Below are positions 1 through 7,232 of a DNA stretch of 37,143 nt, piece after piece. Numbering within the stretch: position 1 is the first letter of the stretch; the number at the start of each line of letters is the position of its first letter. The stretch comes from Tissierellia bacterium KA00581 (GTDB lineage: Bacteria > Bacillota > Clostridia > Tissierellales > Peptoniphilaceae). The stretch spans positions 1-37,143 of the forward strand of contig KQ959612.1 of the NCBI GenBank assembly GCA_001552895.1, written 5' to 3'. Both the position numbers and the translations under genes were made by a program. The notes below the pieces were generated by a model that was not told the origin of the DNA, did no database searches, and worked only from the letters and a program-made list of their open reading frames with translations.

Positions 1-85
1 CTTAAAAACTAAAATTACTTTGCCTTTACACGTTGTTTAAAAATAATTTTTTATATGAAATATTGTTAATAAAACTATAAAAATG

Positions 86-113
86 TTGACAAAAAAATTT
101 TAAATGATATAAT
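86..113 (+). promoter_or_regulatory. Promoter of the XRE regulator operon
   Basis: A perfect -35 box (TTGACA, 86-91) is followed after 16 bases by a perfect -10 box (TATAAT, 108-113). It is the only good promoter upstream of the regulator gene. Transcription should start around 120, inside the palindrome listed next, so a bound repressor would block initiation directly. Confidence 0.8.
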
Positions 114-138
114 AAGTGTAAAGATATCTTTACACTTA
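113..138. promoter_or_regulatory. 26-bp perfect palindrome, probable operator
   Basis: Each arm is 13 bases, with the half-site AAGTGTAAAGAT flanked by T/A, and the whole is perfectly self-complementary with no spacer. It begins at the last base of the -10 box and covers the expected transcription start. A further CTTTACAC half-site lies at 24-31. The position suggests autoregulation by the XRE protein encoded just downstream (inference). As RNA it would also form a stem at the very 5' end of the transcript. Confidence 0.65.
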
Positions 139-169
139 AGTTTAATTAAACAAGAAAGGATTAATAGCC

Positions 170-376
170 ATAAAAAATAGAATTGCAGATATTAGAATTT
201 CCAGAAAAATTTCACAGGTTAAATTTGCTTCTGATTTAAATGTAACCAGACAAACTATACATGCTATCGAAACAAATAAATATAATCCAAGTTTAGAACT
301 TGCTCTTAAGATAGTTAAGTATTTTAACTTACCTATAGATGAAATTTTTATATTGGAGGAAGATGATGAAAAATAA
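170..376 (+). CDS. XRE-family HTH regulator with no canonical start codon
   Basis: The reading frame encodes a compact Cro/CI-type helix-turn-helix protein of about 68 residues. Recognisable parts are the opening KNRIADIR, the recognition-helix region NVTRQTIHAIET and the tail NPSLELALKIVKYFNLPIDEIF, typical of small stand-alone XRE repressors. The frame is open back to a stop at 143-145 but contains no ATG, GTG or TTG before the conserved start of the family. The best start is ATA at 170, nine bases after an AAGAAAGGA ribosome site (152-160) and exactly where relatives have their initiator Met. A second ATA at 164 is too close to that site. Either ATA is used, giving low expression, or the start codon has mutated and the gene is silent. 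It overlaps the next gene, so the two are translationally coupled. It probably represses its own promoter through the upstream palindrome. Confidence 0.7.
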   Translation: MKNRIADIRISRKISQVKFASDLNVTRQTIHAIETNKYNPSLELALKIVKYFNLPIDEIFILEEDDEK

Positions 377-770
377 ATTTAATACACTTTCTATTTCTAT
401 AGCAAGTGTAATAGGGATAGTAATATATCAATTTTTAAAATATATAAAATACGAAAAAATTGATATATCGATGTTAGTAGGATATTTATTAGGAAATGTT
501 TTATTTTTAATATTTTTCTATATTAAATTCAAAAAAAACAAATCTGATAAATTACCAGATTATGATGAAAGACACAAAGAAATAATAAATAATTTTGTAA
601 AAAATATGTTTTATATAATGGTTTTTATACAAACAATTGCTGTTTTAATATTAGATATATTAGATATAGAATATATTTCAACTAGACTATTGTTAATATA
701 TATCATTTTTATTTGGATATTTTTAGTATTTTCATCAATAATATTTATGAAAAAAAATTTTAAGGAGTAA
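366..770 (+). CDS. Small four-helix membrane protein (DUF2178-like)
   Basis: This is a membrane protein of about 134 residues with four predicted transmembrane segments, arranged as two hairpins around a charged central loop (KNKSDKLPDYDERHKEII). The loop with its DERH-type motif resembles small predicted membrane proteins of the DUF2178 kind, often encoded next to XRE regulators; this assignment is from memory of the family. I start it at ATG 366, six bases after GGAGG (355-359). An upstream in-frame ATG at 339 lacks a site and would place extra residues inside the regulator gene. The start lies inside the end of the XRE gene, so the pair forms one unit. The function is unknown; a two-gene regulator/membrane module responding to envelope state or a toxic compound is possible. 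Confidence 0.7.
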   Translation: MKNKFNTLSISIASVIGIVIYQFLKYIKYEKIDISMLVGYLLGNVLFLIFFYIKFKKNKSDKLPDYDERHKEIINNFVKNMFYIMVFIQTIAVLILDILDIEYISTRLLLIYIIFIWIFLVFSSIIFMKKNFKE

Positions 771-774
771 TATT

Positions 775-804
775 ATGAAAAAGTCAATAATAGTTAAAAA
801 ATAA
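775..804 (+). other. Nine-codon open frame after the membrane gene
   Basis: Just after a good ribosome site (AAGGAG, overlapping the preceding stop) there is an ATG followed by nine sense codons (MKKSIIVKK) and TAA, then directly a terminator. The Lys-rich start looks like the beginning of a membrane or secreted protein. It could be the stump of a deleted third operon gene, or simply chance. Confidence 0.3.
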
Positions 805-810
805 AAAATT

Positions 811-842
811 AAAAAACCTTCCAAATTTTTGGAAGGTTTTTT
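811..842. terminator. Bidirectional terminator between the XRE operon and psuG
   Basis: A 15-bp stem of the form AAAAAACCTTCCAAA with its complement ends in six T on one strand and six A on the other. It can therefore terminate the rightward operon and, on the minus strand, psuG, whose stop codon abuts it. Confidence 0.85.
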
Positions 843-1762
843 TAATCTAATTTTGAATATTCTATTGCAATTTTACTTGCAAGTTTTGCGTTATTAAATA
901 CTAATTCTATATTAGCTTCTAAGCTCTTTCCAGAAGTTAATTTTTGAATTTTATCAAGTAAAAATGGTGTTATATCTTTTCCTTTTATTCCTTTTTCATC
1001 TGCTTCTTTTAAAGCTTCTAAAATTGTTTTATCAATTATTTTTCTATCCATTGAAAATTCTTCTGGTATTGGATTTGTAATTACAACTCCACCATCAAGC
1101 CCTAAATCCCATTTAGTTTTTAAAACTTTTGCTACTTCTTGTTCTGAATTTATTTTATTAACTTTAAAATCACTTTCTCTTGTATAAAATGCCGGTAATA
1201 TGTTAGTTTTGTAACCATAAACAGCAACTCCCTTTGTTTCTAAATATTCCAAAGTAAGTCCCATATCTAAAATTGATTTACAACCAGCACAAATAACTGC
1301 AACATTTGTTTTGCCAAGTTCTTCAAGATCTGCTGAAATATCCATTGTTTTTTCAGCTCCTCTGTGAACACCGCCTATGCCTCCTGTTGCAAAAATTTTA
1401 ATATTTGCCATTTGTGCACAAATCATTGTTGCAGCGACAGTTGTTGCTCCATTTAATTTATTTGCAACAACATATGCTAAATCTCTTCTTGAAGTTTTTG
1501 TTACACTAAGTCCAGCTTTTCCAATTATTTCTATTTCTTCTTTAGTTAAACCGATTTTAATTTCTCCGTTTATAATAGCTATTGTAGCTGGAATAGCTCC
1601 ATTTTCTCTAACAACTTTTTCAACTTCAAGTGCAGTTTCTACATTCTTAGGATAAGGCATTCCATGAGAAATTATTGTCGATTCTAAAGCGACAACTGGT
1701 TTTTTTTCTTTTATTGCTTCTTTTACTTCTTGACTAATTTTTACATATTTTTCTAAGTTCAT
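842..1762 (-). CDS. psuG: Pseudouridine-5'-phosphate glycosidase
   Basis: The enzyme splits pseudouridine 5'-phosphate into uracil and ribose 5-phosphate, breaking the C-C glycosidic bond. The protein of about 306 residues is full length for the PsuG/indigoidine-synthase-A family. It has the catalytic Glu region ALESTIISHGMPYPKN (Glu27), the Lys of VTKTSRRD (Lys89), the glycine-rich GGIGGVHRGAE segment and the AVICAGCKSILD block. I start at ATG 1762, preceded by GGAGGGG; an in-frame TTG twelve bases upstream lies within that ribosome site and is unlikely. It overlaps the 3' end of the kinase gene by 29 bases, so the two are co-translated and form the classic kinase-glycosidase pathway that recycles pseudouridine from RNA breakdown. 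No PsuT-type transporter is encoded nearby. Confidence 0.93.
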   Translation of the reverse strand: MNLEKYVKISQEVKEAIKEKKPVVALESTIISHGMPYPKNVETALEVEKVVRENGAIPATIAIINGEIKIGLTKEEIEIIGKAGLSVTKTSRRDLAYVVANKLNGATTVAATMICAQMANIKIFATGGIGGVHRGAEKTMDISADLEELGKTNVAVICAGCKSILDMGLTLEYLETKGVAVYGYKTNILPAFYTRESDFKVNKINSEQEVAKVLKTKWDLGLDGGVVITNPIPEEFSMDRKIIDKTILEALKEADEKGIKGKDITPFLLDKIQKLTSGKSLEANIELVFNNAKLASKIAIEYSKLD

Positions 1763-2852
1763 ATTCCCCTCCAAAATTTAAAATATTTTCTTCGTTTATC
1801 TCTTTGCTTACAGTATCATTTGATTGTGCTGTTATAAATCCAGCTGTAACTCCAAGTTTTGCCATATCTATTATATCTTTACCTGTAAGCTCGCCATATA
1901 CTATAGCACTTAAAGTTGCATCTCCACAACCTGATGTATTTACTATATCAGGTTTATCTTTTATTTTCATAAATCCTTTTTTGTCTTTACTTGCAAATAA
2001 AAGACCTTTTTCTCCAAGTGAAACAAAAAGTTTTTCTACTCCTTGTTCTAAAAAATACTTTATAATATTTTTTAAATCTTTTTCTTTTTTTACCTCTAAA
2101 CCAGAAAGTTCTTGTGCTTCATAAATATTAGGTTTTATTAGGTATATATATTTTAAAAGTTTTTTTACCTTTAAAGTTTTTTTTCTAGAAACACAATCAA
2201 TAATTATTTTAGAATTTGTACAATTTTTACAAATATATTCTAAAACATCTTCTGATAAATTAGTATCCATAATAATGTATTTGTATGCTTTTATTATATC
2301 TATCATTTTACTAATAAATTCTATGTTTATTTCTTTAATAACTTCCATTGAAGAAATAGCTGTAAATAAATCATTATTTTCATCAAGAATAGATATATAT
2401 GTTGACATTGTTTTATTAGTTAAAAATTTACTACTTGAAATGTCAATATTTAAATCTCTAAGATAATTTTTAATTTCTCTCGAATAAGCATCATCTCCAA
2501 AAACGGTTATAAATTTGTTCTTTATTCCAAGACGTATTAAATTTTCAGAAATATTTTTTGCAACTCCTCCAAATGAATGTTGAAGCGTCCCTGGGTTTGA
2601 ATCTTTCATATTAATTTTTTCAAAACTTTTTGCTATAAAATCAATATTACAACCCCCTATAACACAAATATTTTTTTCAATACTTGGATTTAAAACATAT
2701 GCTCTACCAAATAAATATCCTTTTTTTATCAAATTGGAAATATGTACGGCAACTGATGAGCGTTTTATATTAAGTTTTTTAGAAATCTCATTTTGCGACA
2801 TATATGGATTTTCTTTTATAATATTAAGTATTTCTTTTTCTCTATTAGTCAT
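1734..2852 (-). CDS. psuK: Pseudouridine kinase with N-terminal winged HTH
   Basis: This PfkB-family sugar kinase phosphorylates pseudouridine to feed PsuG. Residues 1-55 form a winged helix-turn-helix (NPYMSQNEISKKLNIKRSSVAVHISNL) of the kind seen on several PfkB nucleoside kinases. The kinase domain follows, with the substrate-binding start CVIGGCNIDF, the GGVAKNISENLIRLG motif and the anion-hole/catalytic motif NTSGCGDATLSA near the C-terminus, where the Asp is the catalytic base. The first motif residue is Asn instead of the common Asp, which is tolerated in the family. Start ATG 2852 follows AAGGAG closely. The fused HTH suggests that the protein may regulate its own operon, and repeated sequence lies directly upstream. 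Pseudouridine specificity is inferred from the psuG partner. Confidence 0.88.
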   Translation of the reverse strand: MTNREKEILNIIKENPYMSQNEISKKLNIKRSSVAVHISNLIKKGYLFGRAYVLNPSIEKNICVIGGCNIDFIAKSFEKINMKDSNPGTLQHSFGGVAKNISENLIRLGIKNKFITVFGDDAYSREIKNYLRDLNIDISSSKFLTNKTMSTYISILDENNDLFTAISSMEVIKEINIEFISKMIDIIKAYKYIIMDTNLSEDVLEYICKNCTNSKIIIDCVSRKKTLKVKKLLKYIYLIKPNIYEAQELSGLEVKKEKDLKNIIKYFLEQGVEKLFVSLGEKGLLFASKDKKGFMKIKDKPDIVNTSGCGDATLSAIVYGELTGKDIIDMAKLGVTAGFITAQSNDTVSKEINEENILNFGGEYELRKICKN

Positions 2853-2865
2853 ATATTCTCCTTAC

Positions 2866-2910
2866 AGCTATATTACAACTTTAGCTATTATATTTTAACA
2901 ACAGTTTAGC
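2866..2910 (-). promoter_or_regulatory. Repeated AGCTAT...TTTAGC elements upstream of psuK
   Basis: Two related blocks lie head to tail here on the plus strand, AGCTATATTA...CAACTTTAGC (2866-2885) and AGCTATTATA...CAACAGTTTAGC (2883-2910). They sit just upstream of the psuK ribosome site and include a TATAAT on the minus strand. They are plausible binding sites for the HTH domain of PsuK or another nucleoside regulator. I see no clear -35 box at normal spacing. Confidence 0.35.
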
Positions 2911-2968
2911 AAAAAGTCAATATAAATTATATAAAAACTATTTTTTATTTTTATATTTAAAAATAAGA

Positions 2969-5389
2969 TTAATCAACTCCATCGTAAAAATGTGCTAAAT
3001 AATTATCTTTAGAATTAATTTTTTTATTTTTTTCTAAAAAGTTTATTGTTTGAAAAATTTTTTCAAAAACAATTTTACTATCTTCAAATGTAAAATCTAA
3101 TCTTACACGATTTATTCCAATAGCTAAAATATCTTTTATTTTATCTCTAAGATCAAGAGTTTTATAATTTCTTATTTCCGTTCTAGAAAAAACATCTTGA
3201 AAAAGTCTAAAATCTCTATTTTTTTCATCTCTTAGTATATACTCTTTTACTTTAGATTTTACATATTTTTTATCTTTATTATAATTTTTTTCTAAAACAT
3301 CAATTGGACAATACTGTGTAATCATTGACCTTTGGTTTCCATAAATAATCATATCAATACATATTTTTTCTTTTATATCTTTAGAAAGTGCATCTATCAT
3401 TTTTTTTATTTCTCTTTCATTTATTTCTTGAGAAATTGTTACATTGTTTGACTGAAAATTATTTATAAAAAAATTTATAGATTTGGAATTATATATATTA
3501 AAATATGTATCTATATTAAATTTTTCTGTTTTAAAATTTTCTTTAAAAAAACTTTTTTCTCCCCAAGTTGAGATTTGTACTTTTGAAAAAATTTTTTTAT
3601 CAAAATTTTCTAAATATTTTTTTAAAACATTATATTCTTCATTTTTTAAAACTCCAGGTGCTGAATAAATAAGCTTAATACCAATTTTTTCTAATTTGTA
3701 AAAATAATCCTCTAACATAAAAAAATCTTCTGTATATATTTCTTTTACATAGTTAAATAATGTATTCTTATTTTCTAAAATAGTATTTAACTGCGAATTT
3801 TTATGTACTTTTAAAGTTATTTTTCCAAAATCTTCTTTTGAATAATTTTTTATAAAAATTTCTTTAGTTGAAAAATTAATTTTTCTATCTTTAAACTTAT
3901 CTAATATACTTTTTTTATATAACTCTACAGCATCTCTTCGTAAATTATTTAAAACAGAAACAGGAACAAAAGCATATTCATCGATTTCTACTTTTTCAAA
4001 ATTAAAATCAAAAGGAGTATTTTTTGTTTTTGAAAGTTTTTGTATTATATTTTCAAAATCAGTTTTAGTCTTTGCTTTTTCTACAACGAAAGATGAAAAA
4101 ATACAAATATCTCCTATAACAAACTTAATTTTTTCAAAAAGTTTTATATAAAGTTTGCAAGATAAAGGTATTCTTTTGTTTTCAACTCCTTCTTTAGTTG
4201 TTTCTAGTGCTTTTTCCATCAAATCTTTATCAAAAGTTTTATAGACAGAAGTTGATTTTTTTACATTTTTTAAAAAATCTATCTCTATTATTTCATCTTT
4301 AAAGCCTTTTTTTAAAATTTTATCATCTTTTATAATTCTTCCTATATTTCCTTGACCTAAATTTATTCCATCTCCTTTAGAAAGAGTTTCTATAAGCTTT
4401 ATTTTAAGTCTATTTTTTTTACAATCAAATCCTAAAACTTCTCCAACTTTTAGCCCAATATTGTGTGGCTTTTCATTATTTATAATATCTAAACCACTTT
4501 TGTTCATTAAATATCCTTGTGTAAATTTTCTATTAAAAATTGCTTTTAAATCTCTTTTAAGACTATCTTTATCTATTTTTACATTATTTTCAAACGAATC
4601 GATACTATCTCTATAAGATTTTGTTACTGTAGCAACATATTCTTGTTTTTTCATCCTTCCTTCAATTTTTAAAGATTTAACACCTGTTTGTAAAATTTTT
4701 TCAATATTTTCTATACTACATAAATCTTTAGGACTTAAAAGATAATTTCCATTTATATTTTCTATTACTTCATTTTTATTTATATCAATAAGCTTATATT
4801 TTTGTCTGCAAGGCTGTGCACAGCGTCCTCTATTTCCAGATCTATTTCCAATTAAAGAACTCATAAGACACTGACCTGAATAACATAAGCAAAGTGCTCC
4901 ATGTACAAAAACTTCAATATCAATATCTACATTTTCACAAATTTTTTTTATTTCTTCTATACTTAATTCTCTAGCTACAACAACTCTATCAAAGCCCAAT
5001 TTTTGCATTTCTAAAACATCTCTAAGACTATGACAAGATATTTGTGTAGAAGCGTGAAGCTCCATATTCGGATATCTTTTTCTTAGAATACTGGCCATTC
5101 CTATATCAGAAAGAATTATACCGTCTACAAAATGTTCATATAAAAAGTCTGTATATTTTATAAAATCATTTATTTCTTCTTCTTTGATAGAAGTATTTAC
5201 GGTAACAAAAATTTTTACATTTCTAATATGTGCATATTCAACTGCTAATATCAATTGTTCGTTATTAAAATTGCAACAAGATGCTCTTGCACTAAAAAAA
5301 TTTCCACCAAGATAAACTGCATCAGCTCCATTTTGAACACCAGCTCTTAAAGCTTCCACAGAACCTGCAGGAGATAAAAGTTCAAACAT
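2969..5389 (-). CDS. RlhA-like U32 family protein (23S rRNA hydroxylation family)
   Basis: This large U32 'peptidase' family protein of about 806 residues is not expected to be a protease. Members of this architecture (E. coli RlhA) hydroxylate a cytidine in 23S rRNA, using iron-sulphur chemistry and prephenate. Visible features are the barrel start ELLSPAGSVEALRAGVQNGADAVYLG, the U32 signature EVFVHGALCLCYSGQCLMS, and four conserved Cys at 167, 174, 190 and 194 that fit an Fe-S ligand set. The second half (about 380 onward) corresponds to the DUF3656 region and a diverged C-terminal part. I place the start at ATG 5389, right after AAAGGA and at the family's usual N-terminus; a longer frame upstream runs through a hairpin and the promoter. 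It stands alone behind its own promoter. The rRNA target in this organism is inferred. Confidence 0.82.
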   Translation of the reverse strand: MFELLSPAGSVEALRAGVQNGADAVYLGGNFFSARASCCNFNNEQLILAVEYAHIRNVKIFVTVNTSIKEEEINDFIKYTDFLYEHFVDGIILSDIGMASILRKRYPNMELHASTQISCHSLRDVLEMQKLGFDRVVVARELSIEEIKKICENVDIDIEVFVHGALCLCYSGQCLMSSLIGNRSGNRGRCAQPCRQKYKLIDINKNEVIENINGNYLLSPKDLCSIENIEKILQTGVKSLKIEGRMKKQEYVATVTKSYRDSIDSFENNVKIDKDSLKRDLKAIFNRKFTQGYLMNKSGLDIINNEKPHNIGLKVGEVLGFDCKKNRLKIKLIETLSKGDGINLGQGNIGRIIKDDKILKKGFKDEIIEIDFLKNVKKSTSVYKTFDKDLMEKALETTKEGVENKRIPLSCKLYIKLFEKIKFVIGDICIFSSFVVEKAKTKTDFENIIQKLSKTKNTPFDFNFEKVEIDEYAFVPVSVLNNLRRDAVELYKKSILDKFKDRKINFSTKEIFIKNYSKEDFGKITLKVHKNSQLNTILENKNTLFNYVKEIYTEDFFMLEDYFYKLEKIGIKLIYSAPGVLKNEEYNVLKKYLENFDKKIFSKVQISTWGEKSFFKENFKTEKFNIDTYFNIYNSKSINFFINNFQSNNVTISQEINEREIKKMIDALSKDIKEKICIDMIIYGNQRSMITQYCPIDVLEKNYNKDKKYVKSKVKEYILRDEKNRDFRLFQDVFSRTEIRNYKTLDLRDKIKDILAIGINRVRLDFTFEDSKIVFEKIFQTINFLEKNKKINSKDNYLAHFYDGVD

Positions 5390-5418
5390 AAAAAAATCCT
5401 TTCGTAAAAATAAAATAC

Positions 5419-5441
5419 AAAAGCTACCAAAGGTAGCTTTT
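5419..5441 (-). terminator. Hairpin in the 5' leader of the U32 gene
   Basis: A perfect 10-bp stem (AAAAGCTACC and complement) with a 3-base loop is followed on the minus strand by TTTT and a T-rich run. It looks like a terminator for the upstream trio operon. However, an extended -10 promoter lies just upstream of it (5456-5464), so it would also sit at the 5' end of the U32 mRNA, where it could attenuate or stabilise that transcript. Confidence 0.6.
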
Positions 5442-5455
5442 AGAAACTTATCTTT

Positions 5456-5464
5456 ATTATACCA
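5456..5464 (-). promoter_or_regulatory. Extended -10 promoter for the U32 gene
   Basis: On the minus strand the sequence is TGG-TATAAT, an extended -10 element with a perfect hexamer. No convincing -35 box lies at 17 bases. Transcription would start about 60 bases upstream of the U32 start codon, immediately before the hairpin. Confidence 0.5.
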
Positions 5465-5530
5465 CAAAATTAACAATATAATAAAGATAAAAAATATTTT
5501 AATAACTAAACTAAATTTTAAAAATTTATA

Positions 5531-6529
5531 CTAAAAAGAAAAATCGTCTAAAGTTTTTCCATATCTTAATTCTTTTCTTAAATTTTGTATTATACCATCC
5601 ATTTTTTCTAATTTTTTTAAAAGTTCTTTTTCTTTTTCACTAGTTTTGTAAATTGCAACTATCGCTCCATTATTTATAACAATTCTTTTATCGGCTATCA
5701 AAGCTAATATTGGATCATGAGTTGCCATAAAAACAATTTTATTTTCATTAACTAAAAGTTCTAATGCTTTTTTTCTATCTATTCCAGCATTTTCAATTTC
5801 GTCAATTAAAACTATAGGTGATTTACTTAAAATAGCTGTATCAGCTATCATCAACGCTCTTGATTGTCCACCACTTAATGATGTTATTGGCGTTTTAAGA
5901 TCAAACTTTTCTCCTGCCAAATTATTTGCTTGTGATATTATTTTTTCTATTATTTCTTCTTCATTTTCAACCATTCTGCTTTTTGCATGAAGCTCAATAA
6001 ATTCATAAACGGATAAATCCATAACAAAGTTCATATTTTGAGAAAGTTGTGAAACAAGTTTATTATTAGCACTAAGTCTATACTTTTTATCTGCATCTTT
6101 TCCATTTATCAAAATTTTTCTATTTGTTGGAGTATCTCTATCACAAACCCATTCTATATCTGCAAGAAGTCTTGACTTACCACTTCCTGTAGGACCGACT
6201 ATTGAAATTATTTCTGATTTTTTTATTTCTAAATAGTCATAATTTTCTTTTTTGCCAAATTTATCATTTCCAGCTAAAAGAGTTATTGAATTTACTTTTT
6301 CATCATTAAGACCTAAAAATTCTTTCATTTGTTCAATATAAACTTTTAAAGAATTTATAAGTGCATTTTTATCAATTGCAAGTTCTTCAATTTCTTCTTC
6401 TGTAAATAAATTTAAGTATTGTAAAAAAGTTAAATCTAAACTTTTAGAAATATCAAAATTATTTTCATCAAAAAAAGCTGTAACAAAAGGATACTTTTCT
6501 ATAAGTTCTTTTATTTTTAAATTTTCCAT
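5531..6529 (-). CDS. Soluble ABC-type ATPase with N-terminal DUF1858-like module
   Basis: This 332-residue protein contains a complete ABC nucleotide-binding domain: Walker A GPTGSGKS (112-119), Q-loop Gln161, signature LSGGQS (218-223), Walker B IVLIDE (239-244) and switch His271. Residues 1-75 form a helical module (IKELIEKYPFVTAFFDENN...) resembling the DUF1858 fold, also seen at the start of the solute-binding protein two genes upstream. There are no transmembrane segments, and no permease gene is present in the operon or elsewhere in the window. The start is one base after the stop of the GTPase gene, with GGAG at good spacing, so the three genes form one operon. It may energise a cytosolic maturation or delivery step instead of transport. 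The module resemblance is by eye. Confidence 0.75.
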   Translation of the reverse strand: MENLKIKELIEKYPFVTAFFDENNFDISKSLDLTFLQYLNLFTEEEIEELAIDKNALINSLKVYIEQMKEFLGLNDEKVNSITLLAGNDKFGKKENYDYLEIKKSEIISIVGPTGSGKSRLLADIEWVCDRDTPTNRKILINGKDADKKYRLSANNKLVSQLSQNMNFVMDLSVYEFIELHAKSRMVENEEEIIEKIISQANNLAGEKFDLKTPITSLSGGQSRALMIADTAILSKSPIVLIDEIENAGIDRKKALELLVNENKIVFMATHDPILALIADKRIVINNGAIVAIYKTSEKEKELLKKLEKMDGIIQNLRKELRYGKTLDDFSF

Positions 6530-6530
6530 C

Positions 6531-7223
6531 TTATTTCTCCAATTTCATCTTTTTAACATTTCCCATTTGATATTTTTGACCTATTTTCTTTTCTCCAAGG
6601 CAATAAGAACAAAGAGCTGTTGGCATTGCAAATTTAAGTTCCATACCTGTAACTGTTGTAATAGATTTTTCTTTATCATAAAGAAGTGTACTTAATTCAA
6701 ATGCTCCTTGACCTGTAAGACCATTTATATTCATAACAATTGCAAAAGGATTTACAGAAGCAACCCTTGATGAAAAAACTTCTCTTTCTGCTTGAGAGAC
6801 AATATCTCCTTTTGTTATAACGACATAATCTGCACTTTTAAGCATAGGTCCTATTTTTTTAGGAGTATTTATTCCAGATAAATTATCTATAACACAAACT
6901 GCTTTTATATCTTTAATATATGGAGAACATCTATTACAAAGACCTGCCGATTCTGTTATTAAAATATCCAAATCATTATCTATTCCCCATTTAACAACCT
7001 CTTCAATATTTGAAACAAAAAAGTGATCTGGACATAACGCTCCAGAAAGTCCTTTTCTAACTAAAATATTATTTTTTTTATAAATCAAATCATCATCTGT
7101 ATAAAGACAATCAAATTTTACAACGCCTGCTTTTATATTTCTTTTTTTTAAATTTTCAATTACCTTAACTATAACAGAAGTCTTACCAGATGAAGGAGGT
7201 CCTGAAACAACTATTAAATTCAT
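6531..7223 (-). CDS. HypB/UreG-like SIMIBI GTPase with Cys pairs
   Basis: This P-loop GTPase of the metallochaperone class (HypB, UreG, CooC type) has 230 residues. It has the P-loop GPPSSGKT (8-15), the Walker B/switch segment ILITESAG (about 87-94; compare the Glu-Ser-Gly-Gly of UreG), the base-specificity motif TKGD (137-140, replacing NKxD) and the later SRVASVNPFAIVMNINGLTGQG typical of UreG/HypB. Likely metal ligands are Cys64, the pair Cys96/Cys99 directly after the switch, and the C-terminal pair Cys205/Cys208. Relatives load nickel or other metals into enzymes, but no hydrogenase, urease or CODH gene is in the window, so the client is unknown. It sits nine bases after the solute-binding-protein gene, with GGAG before its ATG. 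Confidence 0.75.
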   Translation of the reverse strand: MNLIVVSGPPSSGKTSVIVKVIENLKKRNIKAGVVKFDCLYTDDDLIYKKNNILVRKGLSGALCPDHFFVSNIEEVVKWGIDNDLDILITESAGLCNRCSPYIKDIKAVCVIDNLSGINTPKKIGPMLKSADYVVITKGDIVSQAEREVFSSRVASVNPFAIVMNINGLTGQGAFELSTLLYDKEKSITTVTGMELKFAMPTALCSYCLGEKKIGQKYQMGNVKKMKLEK

Positions 7224-7232
7224 ATTTTTCTC

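Noticed and set aside
1377-2466. Open frames on the plus strand opposite psuG and psuK
   Set aside because: They are antisense shadows of well-supported genes, without ribosome sites or recognisable protein features.
5390-5476. Longer N-terminus of the U32 protein
   Set aside because: The extension translates through the promoter -10 and hairpin, has no ribosome site, and the family begins at ELLSPAG.
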